Assembly (NCBI GenBank): GCA_000474255.1
Contig: BATO01000067.1
Coordinates: 1-34,884 of the forward strand
From: Aquipseudomonas alcaligenes MRY13-0052
GTDB lineage: Bacteria; Pseudomonadota; Gammaproteobacteria; Pseudomonadales; Pseudomonadaceae
DNA length: 34,884 nucleotides
Direction: 5' to 3'
Shown: one piece after another, positions 24,377 through 32,692 of the stretch
How the letters are laid out: the number at the start of each line of letters is the position of its first letter
Position numbering within the stretch: the first letter of the stretch is position 1
Notes under the pieces: model-generated
What the model was told of the DNA's origin: nothing
Database searches by the model: none
What the model saw: only the letters and a program-made list of their open reading frames with translations
Position numbers and translations under genes: made by a program

Positions 24377-25933
24377 TCAGGTGGTGCGGATCAGGTGGTC
24401 GAAGGCGCTCAGGGAGGCCTTTGCACCCTCACCCACCGCAATCACGATCTGCTTGTAAGGCACGGTGGTCACGTCACCGGCAGCGAACACACCGGGCAGC
24501 GAGGTCTCGCCACGGGCATCGACGATGATCTCGCCACGCTGGCTCAGCTCGACGGTGCCTTTGAGCCAATCGCTGTTGGGCAGCAGGCCGATCTGCACGA
24601 AGATGCCTTCCAGTTCCAGGGCCTTGAACTCGTCGGAGTTGCGGTCCTTGTAGGTGAGGCCGGTGACCTTCTGGCCATCGCCCTTCACTTCGCTGGTCAG
24701 CGCGCTGGTGATGATGTCGACGTTGCCGAGGCTGCGTAGCTTCTTCTGCAGCACGGCGTCGGCACGCAGCTGGCTGTCGAACTCGATCAGGGTGACATGG
24801 GCGACGATGCCGGCCAGGTCGATGGCCGCTTCCACACCGGAGTTGCCGCCACCGATCACCGCCACGCGCTTGCCCTTGAACAGCGGGCCGTCGCAGTGCG
24901 GGCAGTAGGCAACGCCACGGCCGCGGTATTCCTGCTCGCCGGGTACGTTCATTTCGCGCCAGCGGGCACCGGTGGAGAGGATCACGGTCTTGGCCTTGAG
25001 GCTGGCACCGCTCTCGAACTTCACTTCATGCAGCTCGCCTTCGGCCTTGGCCGGGATCAGCTGGCTGGCACGCTGCAGGTTCATGATGTCGACGTCGTAT
25101 TGCTTGACGTGCTCTTCCAGCGCGCGGGCCAGTTTCGGACCTTCGGTCTCCTGCACGGAGATGAAGTTCTCGATGGCCATGGTGTCCAGCACCTGGCCGC
25201 CGAAACGCTCGGCCGCGACGCCAGTACGGATGCCCTTGCGGGCGGCGTAGATGGCAGCCGAGGCACCGGCCGGACCACCACCGATCACCAGGACGTCGAA
25301 GGCATCCTTGGCATTGAGCTTCTCGGCATCACGGGCGGAAGCGCCGGTGTCGATCTTGGCGAGGATCTCTTCCACGCCCATGCGGCCCTGGCTGAACAGC
25401 TCGCCGTTCAGGTAGATGCTCGGCACCGACATGATCTGGCGCTGCTCGACTTCATCCTGGAACAGCGCGCCATCGATGGCGACGTGACGGATGTTGGGGT
25501 TGAGCACGGCCATCAGGTTCAGCGCCTGGACCACGTCCGGGCAGTTCTGGCAGGACAGCGAGAAATAGGTTTCGAAGTTGAACTCGCCCTGGATGCCCTT
25601 CACCTGCTCGATCACATCGGCTTCGAGCTTGGAGGGGTGGCCGCCGACCTGCAGCAGTGCCAGCACCAGGGAGGTGAATTCGTGGCCCATGGGGATGCCG
25701 GCGAAACGCAGGCTGATATCCGCACCGGGGCGTTCCAGCGAGAAGGAAGGCGTGCGGGCATCGCCACCGTCTTCGCGCAGGGTGATCTTGTCGGTCAGGC
25801 CGACGATGTCGTGCAGCAGGTCGCGCAGCTCCTTGGATTTGTCGCTGTCATCGAGGGACGCGACGATCTCGAACGGCTGGGTGACCTTTTCCAGATAGGC
25901 CTTCAACTGGGTTTTAAGATTGGCGTCCAACAT
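24377..25933 (-). CDS. ahpF: alkyl hydroperoxide reductase subunit F
   Basis: AhpF is the flavoprotein disulfide reductase that recharges AhpC with NADH. The 518-residue length matches the family. The N-terminal double thioredoxin fold has the redox pair C128/C131 (SLSCQNCPD). The FAD site is GGGPAG (218-223), the NAD site GGGNSG (361-366), and the thioredoxin-reductase-like redox pair is C344/C347 (YCPHCDGP). The ATG at 25933 follows AGGAG; upstream frame to 26131 is not coding. It is separated from ahpC by 140 bases with two hairpins and lies on the same strand. Confidence 0.96.
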   Translation of the reverse strand: MLDANLKTQLKAYLEKVTQPFEIVASLDDSDKSKELRDLLHDIVGLTDKITLREDGGDARTPSFSLERPGADISLRFAGIPMGHEFTSLVLALLQVGGHPSKLEADVIEQVKGIQGEFNFETYFSLSCQNCPDVVQALNLMAVLNPNIRHVAIDGALFQDEVEQRQIMSVPSIYLNGELFSQGRMGVEEILAKIDTGASARDAEKLNAKDAFDVLVIGGGPAGASAAIYAARKGIRTGVAAERFGGQVLDTMAIENFISVQETEGPKLARALEEHVKQYDVDIMNLQRASQLIPAKAEGELHEVKFESGASLKAKTVILSTGARWREMNVPGEQEYRGRGVAYCPHCDGPLFKGKRVAVIGGGNSGVEAAIDLAGIVAHVTLIEFDSQLRADAVLQKKLRSLGNVDIITSALTSEVKGDGQKVTGLTYKDRNSDEFKALELEGIFVQIGLLPNSDWLKGTVELSQRGEIIVDARGETSLPGVFAAGDVTTVPYKQIVIAVGEGAKASLSAFDHLIRTT

Positions 25934-25972
25934 GATTCGGCTCCTGCTTGTTTCGGGCAAAGGGGACCCCGC

Positions 25973-25994
25973 GGCGGACGCGTGCGCGTCCGCC
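25973..25994 (-). promoter_or_regulatory. hairpin between ahpC and ahpF (ahpF-proximal)
   Basis: GGCGGACGC and GCGTCCGCC form a 9-bp stem around GTGC. There is no T-tract on the minus strand, so it should slow rather than end transcription, or protect the ahpC message. Confidence 0.5.
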
Positions 25995-26023
25995 CTGCTC
26001 GCTCGGATTCGGGCTTTTTGCAG

Positions 26024-26048
26024 GGTGGTCGGCATGAGGCCGACCACC
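26024..26048 (-). promoter_or_regulatory. hairpin 26 bases past the ahpC stop
   Basis: GGTGGTCGGC (26024-26033) and GCCGACCACC (26039-26048) form a perfect 10-bp stem with a five-base loop. With the second hairpin nearby it probably sets the high ahpC to ahpF ratio by partial termination or by 3'-end protection. Confidence 0.5.
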
Positions 26049-26073
26049 GGGGGGAGGTACTGCGTTTTGTAGC

Positions 26074-26637
26074 TTAGATCTTGCCAACCAGGTCCAGGGA
26101 CGGAGCGAGGGTCTTCTCGCCTTCCTTCCACTTGGCCGGGCAGACTTCGCCCGGGTGGGCAGCGGTGTACTGGGCAGCTTTCAGCTTGCGCAGGGTCTCG
26201 CCGACGTCACGAGCGATTTCGTTGGAGTGGATCTCAACGGTCTTGATGATGCCTTCCGGGTTGATCACGAAGGTGCCACGCAGGGCCAGGCCTTCTTCCG
26301 GGATGTGCACGCCGAAGGCGTTGGTCAGTTGGTGGGTCGGGTCACCGATCAGCGGGAACTGAGCCTTGCCCACTGCCGGGGAAGTCTCGTGCCAAACCTT
26401 GTGGGAGAAGTGGGTATCGGTGGTCACGATGTAGACCTCGGTACCGGCCTTCTGGAACTCGCCGTAGTTGTTGGCGGCGTCTTCGATCTCGGTGGGGCAG
26501 TTGAAGGTGAAGGCTGCCGGCATGAAGATCAGGACCGACCACTTGCCCTTGAGGGATTCTTCGGTGACTTCGATGAACTTGCCGTTGTGGAAAGCGTTGA
26601 CCTTGAAAGGTTGAACTGCGGTGTTGATCAGAGACAT
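26074..26637 (-). CDS. ahpC: alkyl hydroperoxide reductase subunit C (peroxiredoxin)
   Basis: AhpC is a typical 2-Cys peroxiredoxin reducing H2O2 and organic peroxides. The 187-residue chain has the peroxidatic C47 ([11 protein letters not shown]) and resolving C166 (GEVCPAKW), and is full length. The start has an AGAGG ribosome binding site. It is first in ahpC-ahpF and has a candidate OxyR site upstream. In PAO1, as I recall, ahpCF lies far from the prc region (PA0139-PA0140), so its location here suggests rearrangement. Confidence 0.97.
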   Translation of the reverse strand: MSLINTAVQPFKVNAFHNGKFIEVTEESLKGKWSVLIFMPAAFTFNCPTEIEDAANNYGEFQKAGTEVYIVTTDTHFSHKVWHETSPAVGKAQFPLIGDPTHQLTNAFGVHIPEEGLALRGTFVINPEGIIKTVEIHSNEIARDVGETLRKLKAAQYTAAHPGEVCPAKWKEGEKTLAPSLDLVGKI

Positions 26638-26689
26638 CGAGTGGACCTCTTATGAGTTGGAAGTGTGGGTTGAGAAATTTACCAGACGA

Positions 26690-26718
26690 ATACTAGGTGG
26701 TTGCGCTGTAAAGAGCTT
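26690..26718 (-). promoter_or_regulatory. possible ahpC promoter
   Basis: On the minus strand AAGCTC (26718-26713) and TAGTAT (26695-26690) are separated by 17 bases and lie about 50-80 bases upstream of the ahpC start. The -35 element is poor, as expected for an activator-dependent promoter, and abuts the OxyR-like site. Confidence 0.4.
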
Positions 26719-26720
26719 AT

Positions 26721-26757
26721 TGATTGAAGGAATCGACCTCATTGATTTCCTATATCG
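26721..26757. promoter_or_regulatory. candidate OxyR binding site upstream of ahpC
   Basis: TGATTGAAGGAATCG (26721-26735) and TGATTTCCTATATCG (26743-26757) each read TGAT-N7-ATCG and are 7 bases apart. This is exactly the four-part, 22-bp-period architecture of extended OxyR sites (ATAG-N7-CTAT-N7-ATAG-N7-CTAT). The bases differ from the E. coli consensus, so spacing and position carry the case. Confidence 0.55.
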
Positions 26758-26815
26758 CTCTGAAGCCCAGTAGCCAGGGGCCTTCCAGCCTGTCACGCAA
26801 GGTATCGAAAGGAAA

Positions 26816-27778
26816 CTAGACGAGGGATTCGTCCAGTACGACAACCACTTTACCCGACACCTGGTTACTGTTCAGAGCGGCGAAGGCGGCTTCCACGTCC
26901 TTGGCCGCGAAGCTTTGTTCCAGTTGCGGCTTCAGGCGGCCTTCGGCGAACAGCGGCCAGGCATGCTGGCCAAGATCACGCAGCAGGTCGGCCTTGAAGG
27001 CGTCGTCGCGGTTGCGCAGGGTCGAGCCGATCAGCTGGATGCGCTTGCCCAGCACCAGGGCCATATCCAGCTCGGCCTTGCGGCCGCCCATGAGGCCGAT
27101 ATTCACCCAGCGGCCATCACGGGCCAGCAAGTCGAGGTTGAGCGCGGCGTAGTTACCACCGACCGGGTCGAGGATCACGTCGAACGGGCCGAAGTCACGC
27201 AGGCTCTCCAGCGTTTCGCCGCGCAGTGCGCCGCCCTGGGCGCCGAGGCCCTCGCAATAGGCCAGGCGTTCAGCGGAACCGACGCTGACCCAGACCGGGC
27301 TGCCAAAGGCCTTGCACAGCTGGATGGCGGCGGAGCCGACGCCGCTGGCCCCTGCGTGCAAAAGCACCTTCTCACCGGGCTTCAGGCCGGCCAGCTGGAA
27401 CAGGTTGAGCCAGGCGGTGGCGTACACCTCCGGCAGCGCAGCCCCCTCCGCCAGGCTGAGGCCTTCGGGCACCGGCAGCACGTGACCGGCATCCACCACC
27501 ACCTCTTCGGCCATGCCGCCACCAGCCAGCAGCGCGCAGACACGATCGCCCACCTGCCACGCCGCACCCGCCCCCACTTCGGTAATCACGCCCGAACATT
27601 CAAGGCCGATGATGTCGCTCGCACCGGGAGGCGGAGGGTAATGCCCCGCCGCCTGCAACAGATCGGCGCGGTTCAATCCCGCAGCCGCCACACGAATGCG
27701 GACCTGCCCCACATCACAGTCAGGAATGGGGTATTCAGCCCATTCCACGCGCCCTTCCACGCCTTGCAATGCTTTCAC
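26816..27778 (-). CDS. zinc-type NAD(P)H quinone oxidoreductase (PIG3-like MDR)
   Basis: The 320-residue protein belongs to the medium-chain dehydrogenase/reductase superfamily, quinone oxidoreductase branch. It has the N-terminal GroES-like domain (GLNRADLLQAAGHYPPPPG, a PIG3/quinone reductase hallmark) and a Rossmann domain with the nucleotide motif HAGASGVGSAAIQL (about residues 141-154). No catalytic zinc cysteine/histidine set is visible, so it probably reduces quinones or enones with NADPH. The start is a GTG at 27778 with GGAGG six bases ahead. It is divergent from prc. Confidence 0.9.
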   Translation of the reverse strand: MKALQGVEGRVEWAEYPIPDCDVGQVRIRVAAAGLNRADLLQAAGHYPPPPGASDIIGLECSGVITEVGAGAAWQVGDRVCALLAGGGMAEEVVVDAGHVLPVPEGLSLAEGAALPEVYATAWLNLFQLAGLKPGEKVLLHAGASGVGSAAIQLCKAFGSPVWVSVGSAERLAYCEGLGAQGGALRGETLESLRDFGPFDVILDPVGGNYAALNLDLLARDGRWVNIGLMGGRKAELDMALVLGKRIQLIGSTLRNRDDAFKADLLRDLGQHAWPLFAEGRLKPQLEQSFAAKDVEAAFAALNSNQVSGKVVVVLDESLV

Positions 27779-27804
27779 GCTGCCTCCATAGTGACCCAGG
27801 ACTC

Positions 27805-27835
27805 GCCCGGCGGCTGACCGCCGGGCTTTTGCTTT
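27805..27835 (+). terminator. terminator-shaped hairpin in the prc leader
   Basis: GCCCGGCGG (27805-27813), loop CTGA, CCGCCGGGC (27818-27826) is a perfect 9-bp stem followed by TTTTGCTTT. It points along the plus strand but lies between two divergent starts (27778 and 27907), so no upstream gene needs it. It could attenuate prc or stop readthrough antisense to the oxidoreductase. Confidence 0.6.
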
Positions 27836-27906
27836 GCGCCGATGGAACCCGGCGCCCTCAAATACGGCCTAATATGCGTTATCACCTCCCCCGACGTCGA
27901 ATAAGC

Positions 27907-29991
27907 ATGAAGCGTTCACTGATCTGCTCCGCCCTTGCGTTTGTATTCAGCATCAGCGTTCTGCCGCTGCATGCGTCCACCACCTCGGCAAGCGACAGCT
28001 GGGACTCCATCCAGCCCGACCGTGAGCAGGTGATAGCCAGCCTCAATGTGGTGGAGCTGCTCAAGCGCCATCACTACAACAAGCCGCCACTCAACGATGA
28101 GCGCTCGGTGAAGATCTACGAGGGCTATCTCAAGCTTCTCGACCCGGCGAAGATGTATTTCACCGCCGGCGACATCGCCGAATTCAACCAGTGGAAAACC
28201 CAGTTCGACGACTTTCTCAAAAGCGGCGACCTGGACCCGGGCTTCACCATCTACAAGCGTCATCTCGACCGTCTCAAGGAACGCCTGGACTTCGCCCTGG
28301 CGATGCTCGACAAGGGCGTGGACAAGATCGACTTCAGCGCCGACGAAAGCCTCGAGACCGACCGCGAGAAGGCCACCTGGGCCAAGGACAGCGCCGCCCT
28401 CGACGACCTTTGGCGCAAGCGCGTGAAGGACGAGGTACTGCGCCTGAAGATCGCCAATAAAGAGCCGAAGGCGATCCAGGAACTGCTGGTCAAACGCTAC
28501 AAAAACCAGCTTTCGCGCCTCGAGCAGACCCGTGGCGAGGACGTGTTCCAGGCCTATATCAACGCCTTCGCACAGACCTACGACCCGCACACCCAGTACC
28601 TCTCCCCGGATAACGCGGAGAACTTCGACATCAACATGAGCCTGTCGCTGGAAGGCATCGGTGCGGTGCTGCAGAGCGACAACGAGCACGTCAAGGTGGT
28701 GCGCCTGGTGCCTGCCGGCCCTGCCGAGAAGAGCAAGCAGATCGCCCCGGCCGACAAGATCGTCGGCGTCGCCCAGGGCACGGGCGAGATGGTTGATGTT
28801 ATCGGCTGGCGCCTGGACGAAGTGGTCAAGCTGATCCGTGGCCCGAAAGGCTCGGTGGTACGCCTGGAAGTGGTCCCCGCGAACAACGCGCCCAACGACC
28901 AGAGCAGCAAGATCGTCTCCATCACCCGCGAGGCGGTGAAGCTCGAAGAGCAGGCCGCGAAGAAGTCCGTGCTCAACCTCGAACATGAAGGCCACACCTT
29001 CAAGCTCGGCGTGATCGAAGTGCCGGCCTTCTACCTCGACTTCAAGGCCTTCCGCGCCGGTGATCCCGAGTACAAGAGCACCACCCGCGACGTGAAGAAG
29101 CTGCTCGGCGAGCTGCAGAAGGAGAAGGTCGACGGCGTGGTCATCGACCTGCGCAACAACGGCGGCGGCTCCCTGCAGGAAGCCACCGAGCTGACCGGCC
29201 TGTTCATCGACCAGGGCCCGACCGTGCTGGTACGCAACAGCGACGGCCGTGTCGACGTGCTGGCCGACGAGAACACCGGCATCTTCTACAAGGGCCCGAT
29301 GGCCGTGCTGGTCAATCGCCTGTCCGCCTCGGCCTCGGAGATCTTCGCCGGCGCCATGCAGGACTATCACCGTGCGCTGATCATCGGTGGCCAGACCTTC
29401 GGCAAGGGCACCGTGCAGACCATCCAGCCGCTCAACCACGGTGAGCTGAAGCTGACCCTGGCCAAGTTCTACCGCGTCTCCGGCCAGAGCACCCAGCACC
29501 AGGGCGTGATCCCGGACATCGAGTACCCCTCGGTGGTCGACACCAAGGAAATCGGCGAAAGCGCGCTGCCCGAGGCCATGCCTTGGGACAGCATCCGCCC
29601 GGCCATCAAGCCCGAGATCGACCCCTTCAAGCCCTTCCTCTCCGAACTCAAGGCCCGTCACGATTCGCGCACCGCGCACAATCCCGACTTCGTCTACAGC
29701 CGCGAGCGCCTGGCCCTGGCCCAGAAGCTGATGAAGGAAACCACCATCACCCTCAACGAGGCCAAGCGCCGCGCCCAGCAGGCCGATATCGAAGCCAAGC
29801 AACTGGCGATGGAAAACACCCGTCGCAAGGGCAAGGGTGAGGAGCCGCTGAAGGAACTGAAGAAGGAAGACGAGGACGCGCTGCCGCTGGACGATGACAA
29901 GACCAAGCCGGAAGACGACGCCTACCTGACCGAGACCGGGCAGATCCTGCTCGACTACCTGGGTCTGAATTCGACGGTCGCCAAGCACTGA
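27907..29991 (+). CDS. prc: periplasmic tail-specific protease Prc (AlgO-like)
   Basis: Prc/Tsp is a periplasmic S41 serine protease that degrades proteins with non-polar C-termini. In P. aeruginosa the homologue AlgO helps degrade MucA, releasing AlgU. The 694-residue product has a signal peptide (MKRSLICSALAFVFSISVLP..., cut after LHA), a PDZ domain (about 245-335) and the S41 domain with the Ser-Lys dyad S475 (LSASASEIF) and K500 (FGKGTVQT), spaced 25 residues as in E. coli. A charged C-terminal extension follows. The start at 27907 is chosen for the signal peptide. A possible -10 TAATAT lies at 27870-27875. Confidence 0.96.
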   Translation: MKRSLICSALAFVFSISVLPLHASTTSASDSWDSIQPDREQVIASLNVVELLKRHHYNKPPLNDERSVKIYEGYLKLLDPAKMYFTAGDIAEFNQWKTQFDDFLKSGDLDPGFTIYKRHLDRLKERLDFALAMLDKGVDKIDFSADESLETDREKATWAKDSAALDDLWRKRVKDEVLRLKIANKEPKAIQELLVKRYKNQLSRLEQTRGEDVFQAYINAFAQTYDPHTQYLSPDNAENFDINMSLSLEGIGAVLQSDNEHVKVVRLVPAGPAEKSKQIAPADKIVGVAQGTGEMVDVIGWRLDEVVKLIRGPKGSVVRLEVVPANNAPNDQSSKIVSITREAVKLEEQAAKKSVLNLEHEGHTFKLGVIEVPAFYLDFKAFRAGDPEYKSTTRDVKKLLGELQKEKVDGVVIDLRNNGGGSLQEATELTGLFIDQGPTVLVRNSDGRVDVLADENTGIFYKGPMAVLVNRLSASASEIFAGAMQDYHRALIIGGQTFGKGTVQTIQPLNHGELKLTLAKFYRVSGQSTQHQGVIPDIEYPSVVDTKEIGESALPEAMPWDSIRPAIKPEIDPFKPFLSELKARHDSRTAHNPDFVYSRERLALAQKLMKETTITLNEAKRRAQQADIEAKQLAMENTRRKGKGEEPLKELKKEDEDALPLDDDKTKPEDDAYLTETGQILLDYLGLNSTVAKH

Positions 29992-30032
29992 TCGAACGTC
30001 ATCAGAACGTCACGAAACTGTCGTGAAATGCA

Positions 30033-30061
30033 GGGGCCGCTGATGCGGCCCCTTTGCTTTT
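30033..30061 (+). terminator. terminator of prc
   Basis: GGGGCCGC (30033-30040), loop TGAT, GCGGCCCC (30045-30052) is followed by TTTGCTTTT. It lies 42 bases past the prc stop and 24 before the next start, so the EAL gene needs its own promoter or readthrough. Confidence 0.85.
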
Positions 30062-30084
30062 GAGCCGCATTCACGAGAGCCAAC

Positions 30085-31830
30085 ATGACAGTCACCGAGC
30101 AGTTGAGCGCCTTGGGCCAGATCCTCGCTCACGGCGACCTGAACAGCCTTTTCCAGCCGATCATCTCGCTTTCCGAACGCCGCATCCTGGGGTACGAGGC
30201 CCTCACTCGAGGCCCCTCCAACAGCCCCCTGCACTCCCCCGTCACCCTGTTCGCCGTCGCCCGCCATGCGGGGCGCCTCAGCGAACTGGAAATGGCCTGC
30301 CGCAAACGCGCGTGCACGCGCTTCCATGAGCTGAAGCTCGACGGCAAGCTGTTCCTCAACGTGTCCCCCGAATCCCTGCTCGACCCAGCTCACCAGCCCG
30401 GTCGAACCCTGCAACTGCTGCAGTCCTTCGGTATCCCGCCCAGCCAAGTGGTAATCGAGCTGACCGAGCACGCCCCCACCGAGGACTTCGGCCTGCTGGA
30501 CACTGCCCTGCACCACTATCGCGCCATGGGCTTCTCCATCGCCCTGGATGACCTGGGCGCCGGCTACTCCAGCCTGCGCCTGTGGTCGGAGCTGCGCCCC
30601 GACTACGTGAAGATCGACCGCCACTTCATCGACGGCATCCACCAGGACGCGGTGAAGCGCGAATTCGTCGGCTCCATCCTCAAGATGGCCAAGGCCTCGC
30701 GAGCGCAGGTAATCGCCGAAGGCATCGAACTGCCTGAAGAACTCGCAGTACTCGCCGAAATGGGCCTGGACCTGGTCCAGGGCTACCTGCTCTGCCGCCC
30801 CCAGGAGCAGCCACCTCGGGATGCCCGACCGCTGCTGCCGCAACTGGAAAGCACCAGCCCCCTCGCCGACGATGGCTCCGATCTGCAAGCCCTGCTCAAC
30901 GAACAGGCAGCGGTGGACCAGAACACTCCCATCGCCGTGGTCCTGGAAGCCTTCCGCGCCCAGGCCAACCTCAACTCCCTGGCGGTGATCGACGCCCTGC
31001 AACAACCGGTGGGAATCGTCCATCGCCACCTGCTTTCCGATGCCCTGCTCAAGCCCTTTGCCACTGACCTGTTCGCCCGCAAGCCCATCAGCCGGCTGAT
31101 GAGCGACGACTTCCTTGCAGTGGAGCTGAGCCAGTCCTTGCAGCGGGTCAGCCGCCTGCTCACCAGTCGCGCGCGCCAGCGTATCGAGGAAGACTTCATC
31201 ATCGTTTCCGAAGGCCGCTACCTGGGCCTGGGGCGGGTGATCGATGTGCTCAAGCTGATCACCGAGATGAAGATCCAGCAGGCCCGCCACGCCAACCCGC
31301 TGACCCTGCTGCCTGGCAACGTGCCCATCCAGCAGTGCCTGGCGCGCCTGCTGCAGCAAGGCCGCCCGGCGATGGTCTGCTATGTGGACATCGACAGCTT
31401 CAAGCCCTTCAACGACCTCTACGGCTATGCCAAGGGCGATGAAGTACTGCTGTGCCTGGCGCAATGCCTGAACGAACGGGTCGACCCCGCGCGGGACTTC
31501 GTCGGCCATATCGGCGGCGACGACTTCATGCTGGTGCTGGGTTCGGAAGACTGGCGCGCCAAGCTCAACTACCTGCTGGAGGATTTCCAAGGCCAGTGCC
31601 GGCGCTTCTACCGCAACGACCACCTGCAAGCGGGCTGCTTCATCGCCCACAACCGCCGGGGCGAGCGCGAGGAATTCCCGCTTCTGTCCCTGTCCATCGG
31701 CGTGGTCAATCTAAGGGCCGAAGCCTGCGCCCACCTGGACGCCAGCCAGCTCGCCGCCCTCGCCTCGGAAGCCAAACGCCACGCCAAGGAAGTGCCCGGC
31801 TATAGCCTGCACATCATCGACGCGGTCTGA
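30085..31830 (+). CDS. EAL-CBS-GGDEF cyclic-di-GMP protein
   Basis: The 581-residue protein has an N-terminal EAL phosphodiesterase domain (about 15-255), a CBS-pair region (about 270-390) and a C-terminal GGDEF-like domain (about 405-575). EAL catalytic residues look intact: E38 in YEALTRG, NVSPESL, E125 and E128 in IELTEHA, D155-D156 in DDLGAGYSSL, K176 and E212 in EGIEL. The GGDEF motif is GGDDF (477-481), and no RxxD inhibitory site is present five residues ahead. It is therefore most likely a c-di-GMP phosphodiesterase with a nucleotide-sensing C-terminus. No membrane segment is seen. It follows prc, as the equivalent gene does in PAO1 from memory. Confidence 0.92.
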   Translation: MTVTEQLSALGQILAHGDLNSLFQPIISLSERRILGYEALTRGPSNSPLHSPVTLFAVARHAGRLSELEMACRKRACTRFHELKLDGKLFLNVSPESLLDPAHQPGRTLQLLQSFGIPPSQVVIELTEHAPTEDFGLLDTALHHYRAMGFSIALDDLGAGYSSLRLWSELRPDYVKIDRHFIDGIHQDAVKREFVGSILKMAKASRAQVIAEGIELPEELAVLAEMGLDLVQGYLLCRPQEQPPRDARPLLPQLESTSPLADDGSDLQALLNEQAAVDQNTPIAVVLEAFRAQANLNSLAVIDALQQPVGIVHRHLLSDALLKPFATDLFARKPISRLMSDDFLAVELSQSLQRVSRLLTSRARQRIEEDFIIVSEGRYLGLGRVIDVLKLITEMKIQQARHANPLTLLPGNVPIQQCLARLLQQGRPAMVCYVDIDSFKPFNDLYGYAKGDEVLLCLAQCLNERVDPARDFVGHIGGDDFMLVLGSEDWRAKLNYLLEDFQGQCRRFYRNDHLQAGCFIAHNRRGEREEFPLLSLSIGVVNLRAEACAHLDASQLAALASEAKRHAKEVPGYSLHIIDAV

Positions 31831-31856
31831 TCCGAGAGAAGGCGATCGGCGGTGGG

Positions 31857-32327
31857 TCAGAAGCCCCGTTGCACGGCGCTGGCAGCCATACGCTCGGCAG
31901 CGGCGGGGTCGGGTGCCAGGCCCGGCCCGCCATCACGGTACAGGTCGGCCAGGCGCTTGGCCGCCAACGGGTGCCCGGCGGCCTCGGCAATCACCCACCA
32001 GGACGCGGCTTCACCGGCGTCCGGCGGGTTACGGGTATCACCCGCCAAGGCCACCACACCGAGCTGGTAGGCGGATTTACCGTCACCGGCGCGGGCCGCC
32101 AGGCGCAGCATGCGGATGCCCTCCTCCCGAGCACCGAAGCCCTGGCCACGGTGCAGCAGGAGATGACCGTAGAAGCTCTGCGCGGCCACATCGCCGAGGT
32201 TCGCCATGCGCGCGTACTGGCCCTGCATCCAGTTCCAGGCACGCGGCTGGCGGACCAGCGAAGGCCAGCGCAGCAACCAGCGGGCGACCCGGTAACCGAC
32301 ATGGGCCCGCAGCTTCCACAGCAACAT
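31857..32327 (-). CDS. Sel1-repeat (SLR) family protein
   Basis: The 156-residue protein carries about three Sel1-like repeats after residue 45: GDVAAQSFYGHLLLHRGQG, GDGKSAYQLGVVALAGD, and GHPLAAKRLADLYRDGG. The N-terminus (MLLWKLRAHVGYRVARWLLRWP) is basic and amphipathic or weakly hydrophobic, perhaps membrane-associated. SLR proteins act as protein-protein scaffolds. The ATG at 32327 overlaps the stop of the upstream gene by one base (TGATG) and has GAGGAA ahead, so the three genes 33003-31857 form an operon. Confidence 0.82.
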   Translation of the reverse strand: MLLWKLRAHVGYRVARWLLRWPSLVRQPRAWNWMQGQYARMANLGDVAAQSFYGHLLLHRGQGFGAREEGIRMLRLAARAGDGKSAYQLGVVALAGDTRNPPDAGEAASWWVIAEAAGHPLAAKRLADLYRDGGPGLAPDPAAAERMAASAVQRGF

Positions 32328-32692
32328 CAGACTTCCTCGGGGTAAGTGAACTCGAATACCCGGACCACTTCTGCGGCATGCCAGGACGCCGCGGCGATGC
32401 CATCCGGAGGACCGGGGAAACGCCCCAGGCGTATCACGCATTCGAAGAAGCCGGTGCGCGGCAGGCGGCTGGCGCCCTGGCTGATCACCAGCGAGCTGCG
32501 CAGCGGGCGTTCGGCCCGGGCATCCAGTGCAGCCAGGTGCTCCAGCGCAGCGGTAAGGGTCTGCATCGCGGGGGTGGGGAGTTGCAGCCGCTCCACCAGC
32601 GCGCGATAGGTCAGCAGGTGGCGCTGGCGGCGCGCATCTTCGAGCTCACCGAGCAAGGCCTGCCAGTGCTGGCGGCTGATGCGCACGCTCAA
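32327..32692 (-). CDS. hypothetical protein, middle gene of Xre operon
   Basis: I do not recognise this family. The 121-residue product has a helix-rich N-terminal half (about residues 5-60), with TYRALVERLQLPTPAMQTLTAALEHLA resembling a small winged-helix. The mixed second half has RPLRSSLVISQGASRLPRTG and then FFECVIRLGRFPG, a pattern seen in small proteins with a winged-helix followed by a beta hairpin. The TTG at 32692 is chosen because it overlaps the upstream Xre stop (TTGA) and has GGGAG eight bases ahead; a GTG at 32686 is the alternative. It is coupled to the Xre and Sel1 genes. Confidence 0.65.
   Translation of the reverse strand: MSVRISRQHWQALLGELEDARRQRHLLTYRALVERLQLPTPAMQTLTAALEHLAALDARAERPLRSSLVISQGASRLPRTGFFECVIRLGRFPGPPDGIAAASWHAAEVVRVFEFTYPEEV

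Noticed and set aside
30010-30026. TCACGA/TCGTGA inverted repeat after prc as a terminator
   Set aside because: Only 6 bp with no T-tract; the strong hairpin 10 bases later explains termination.
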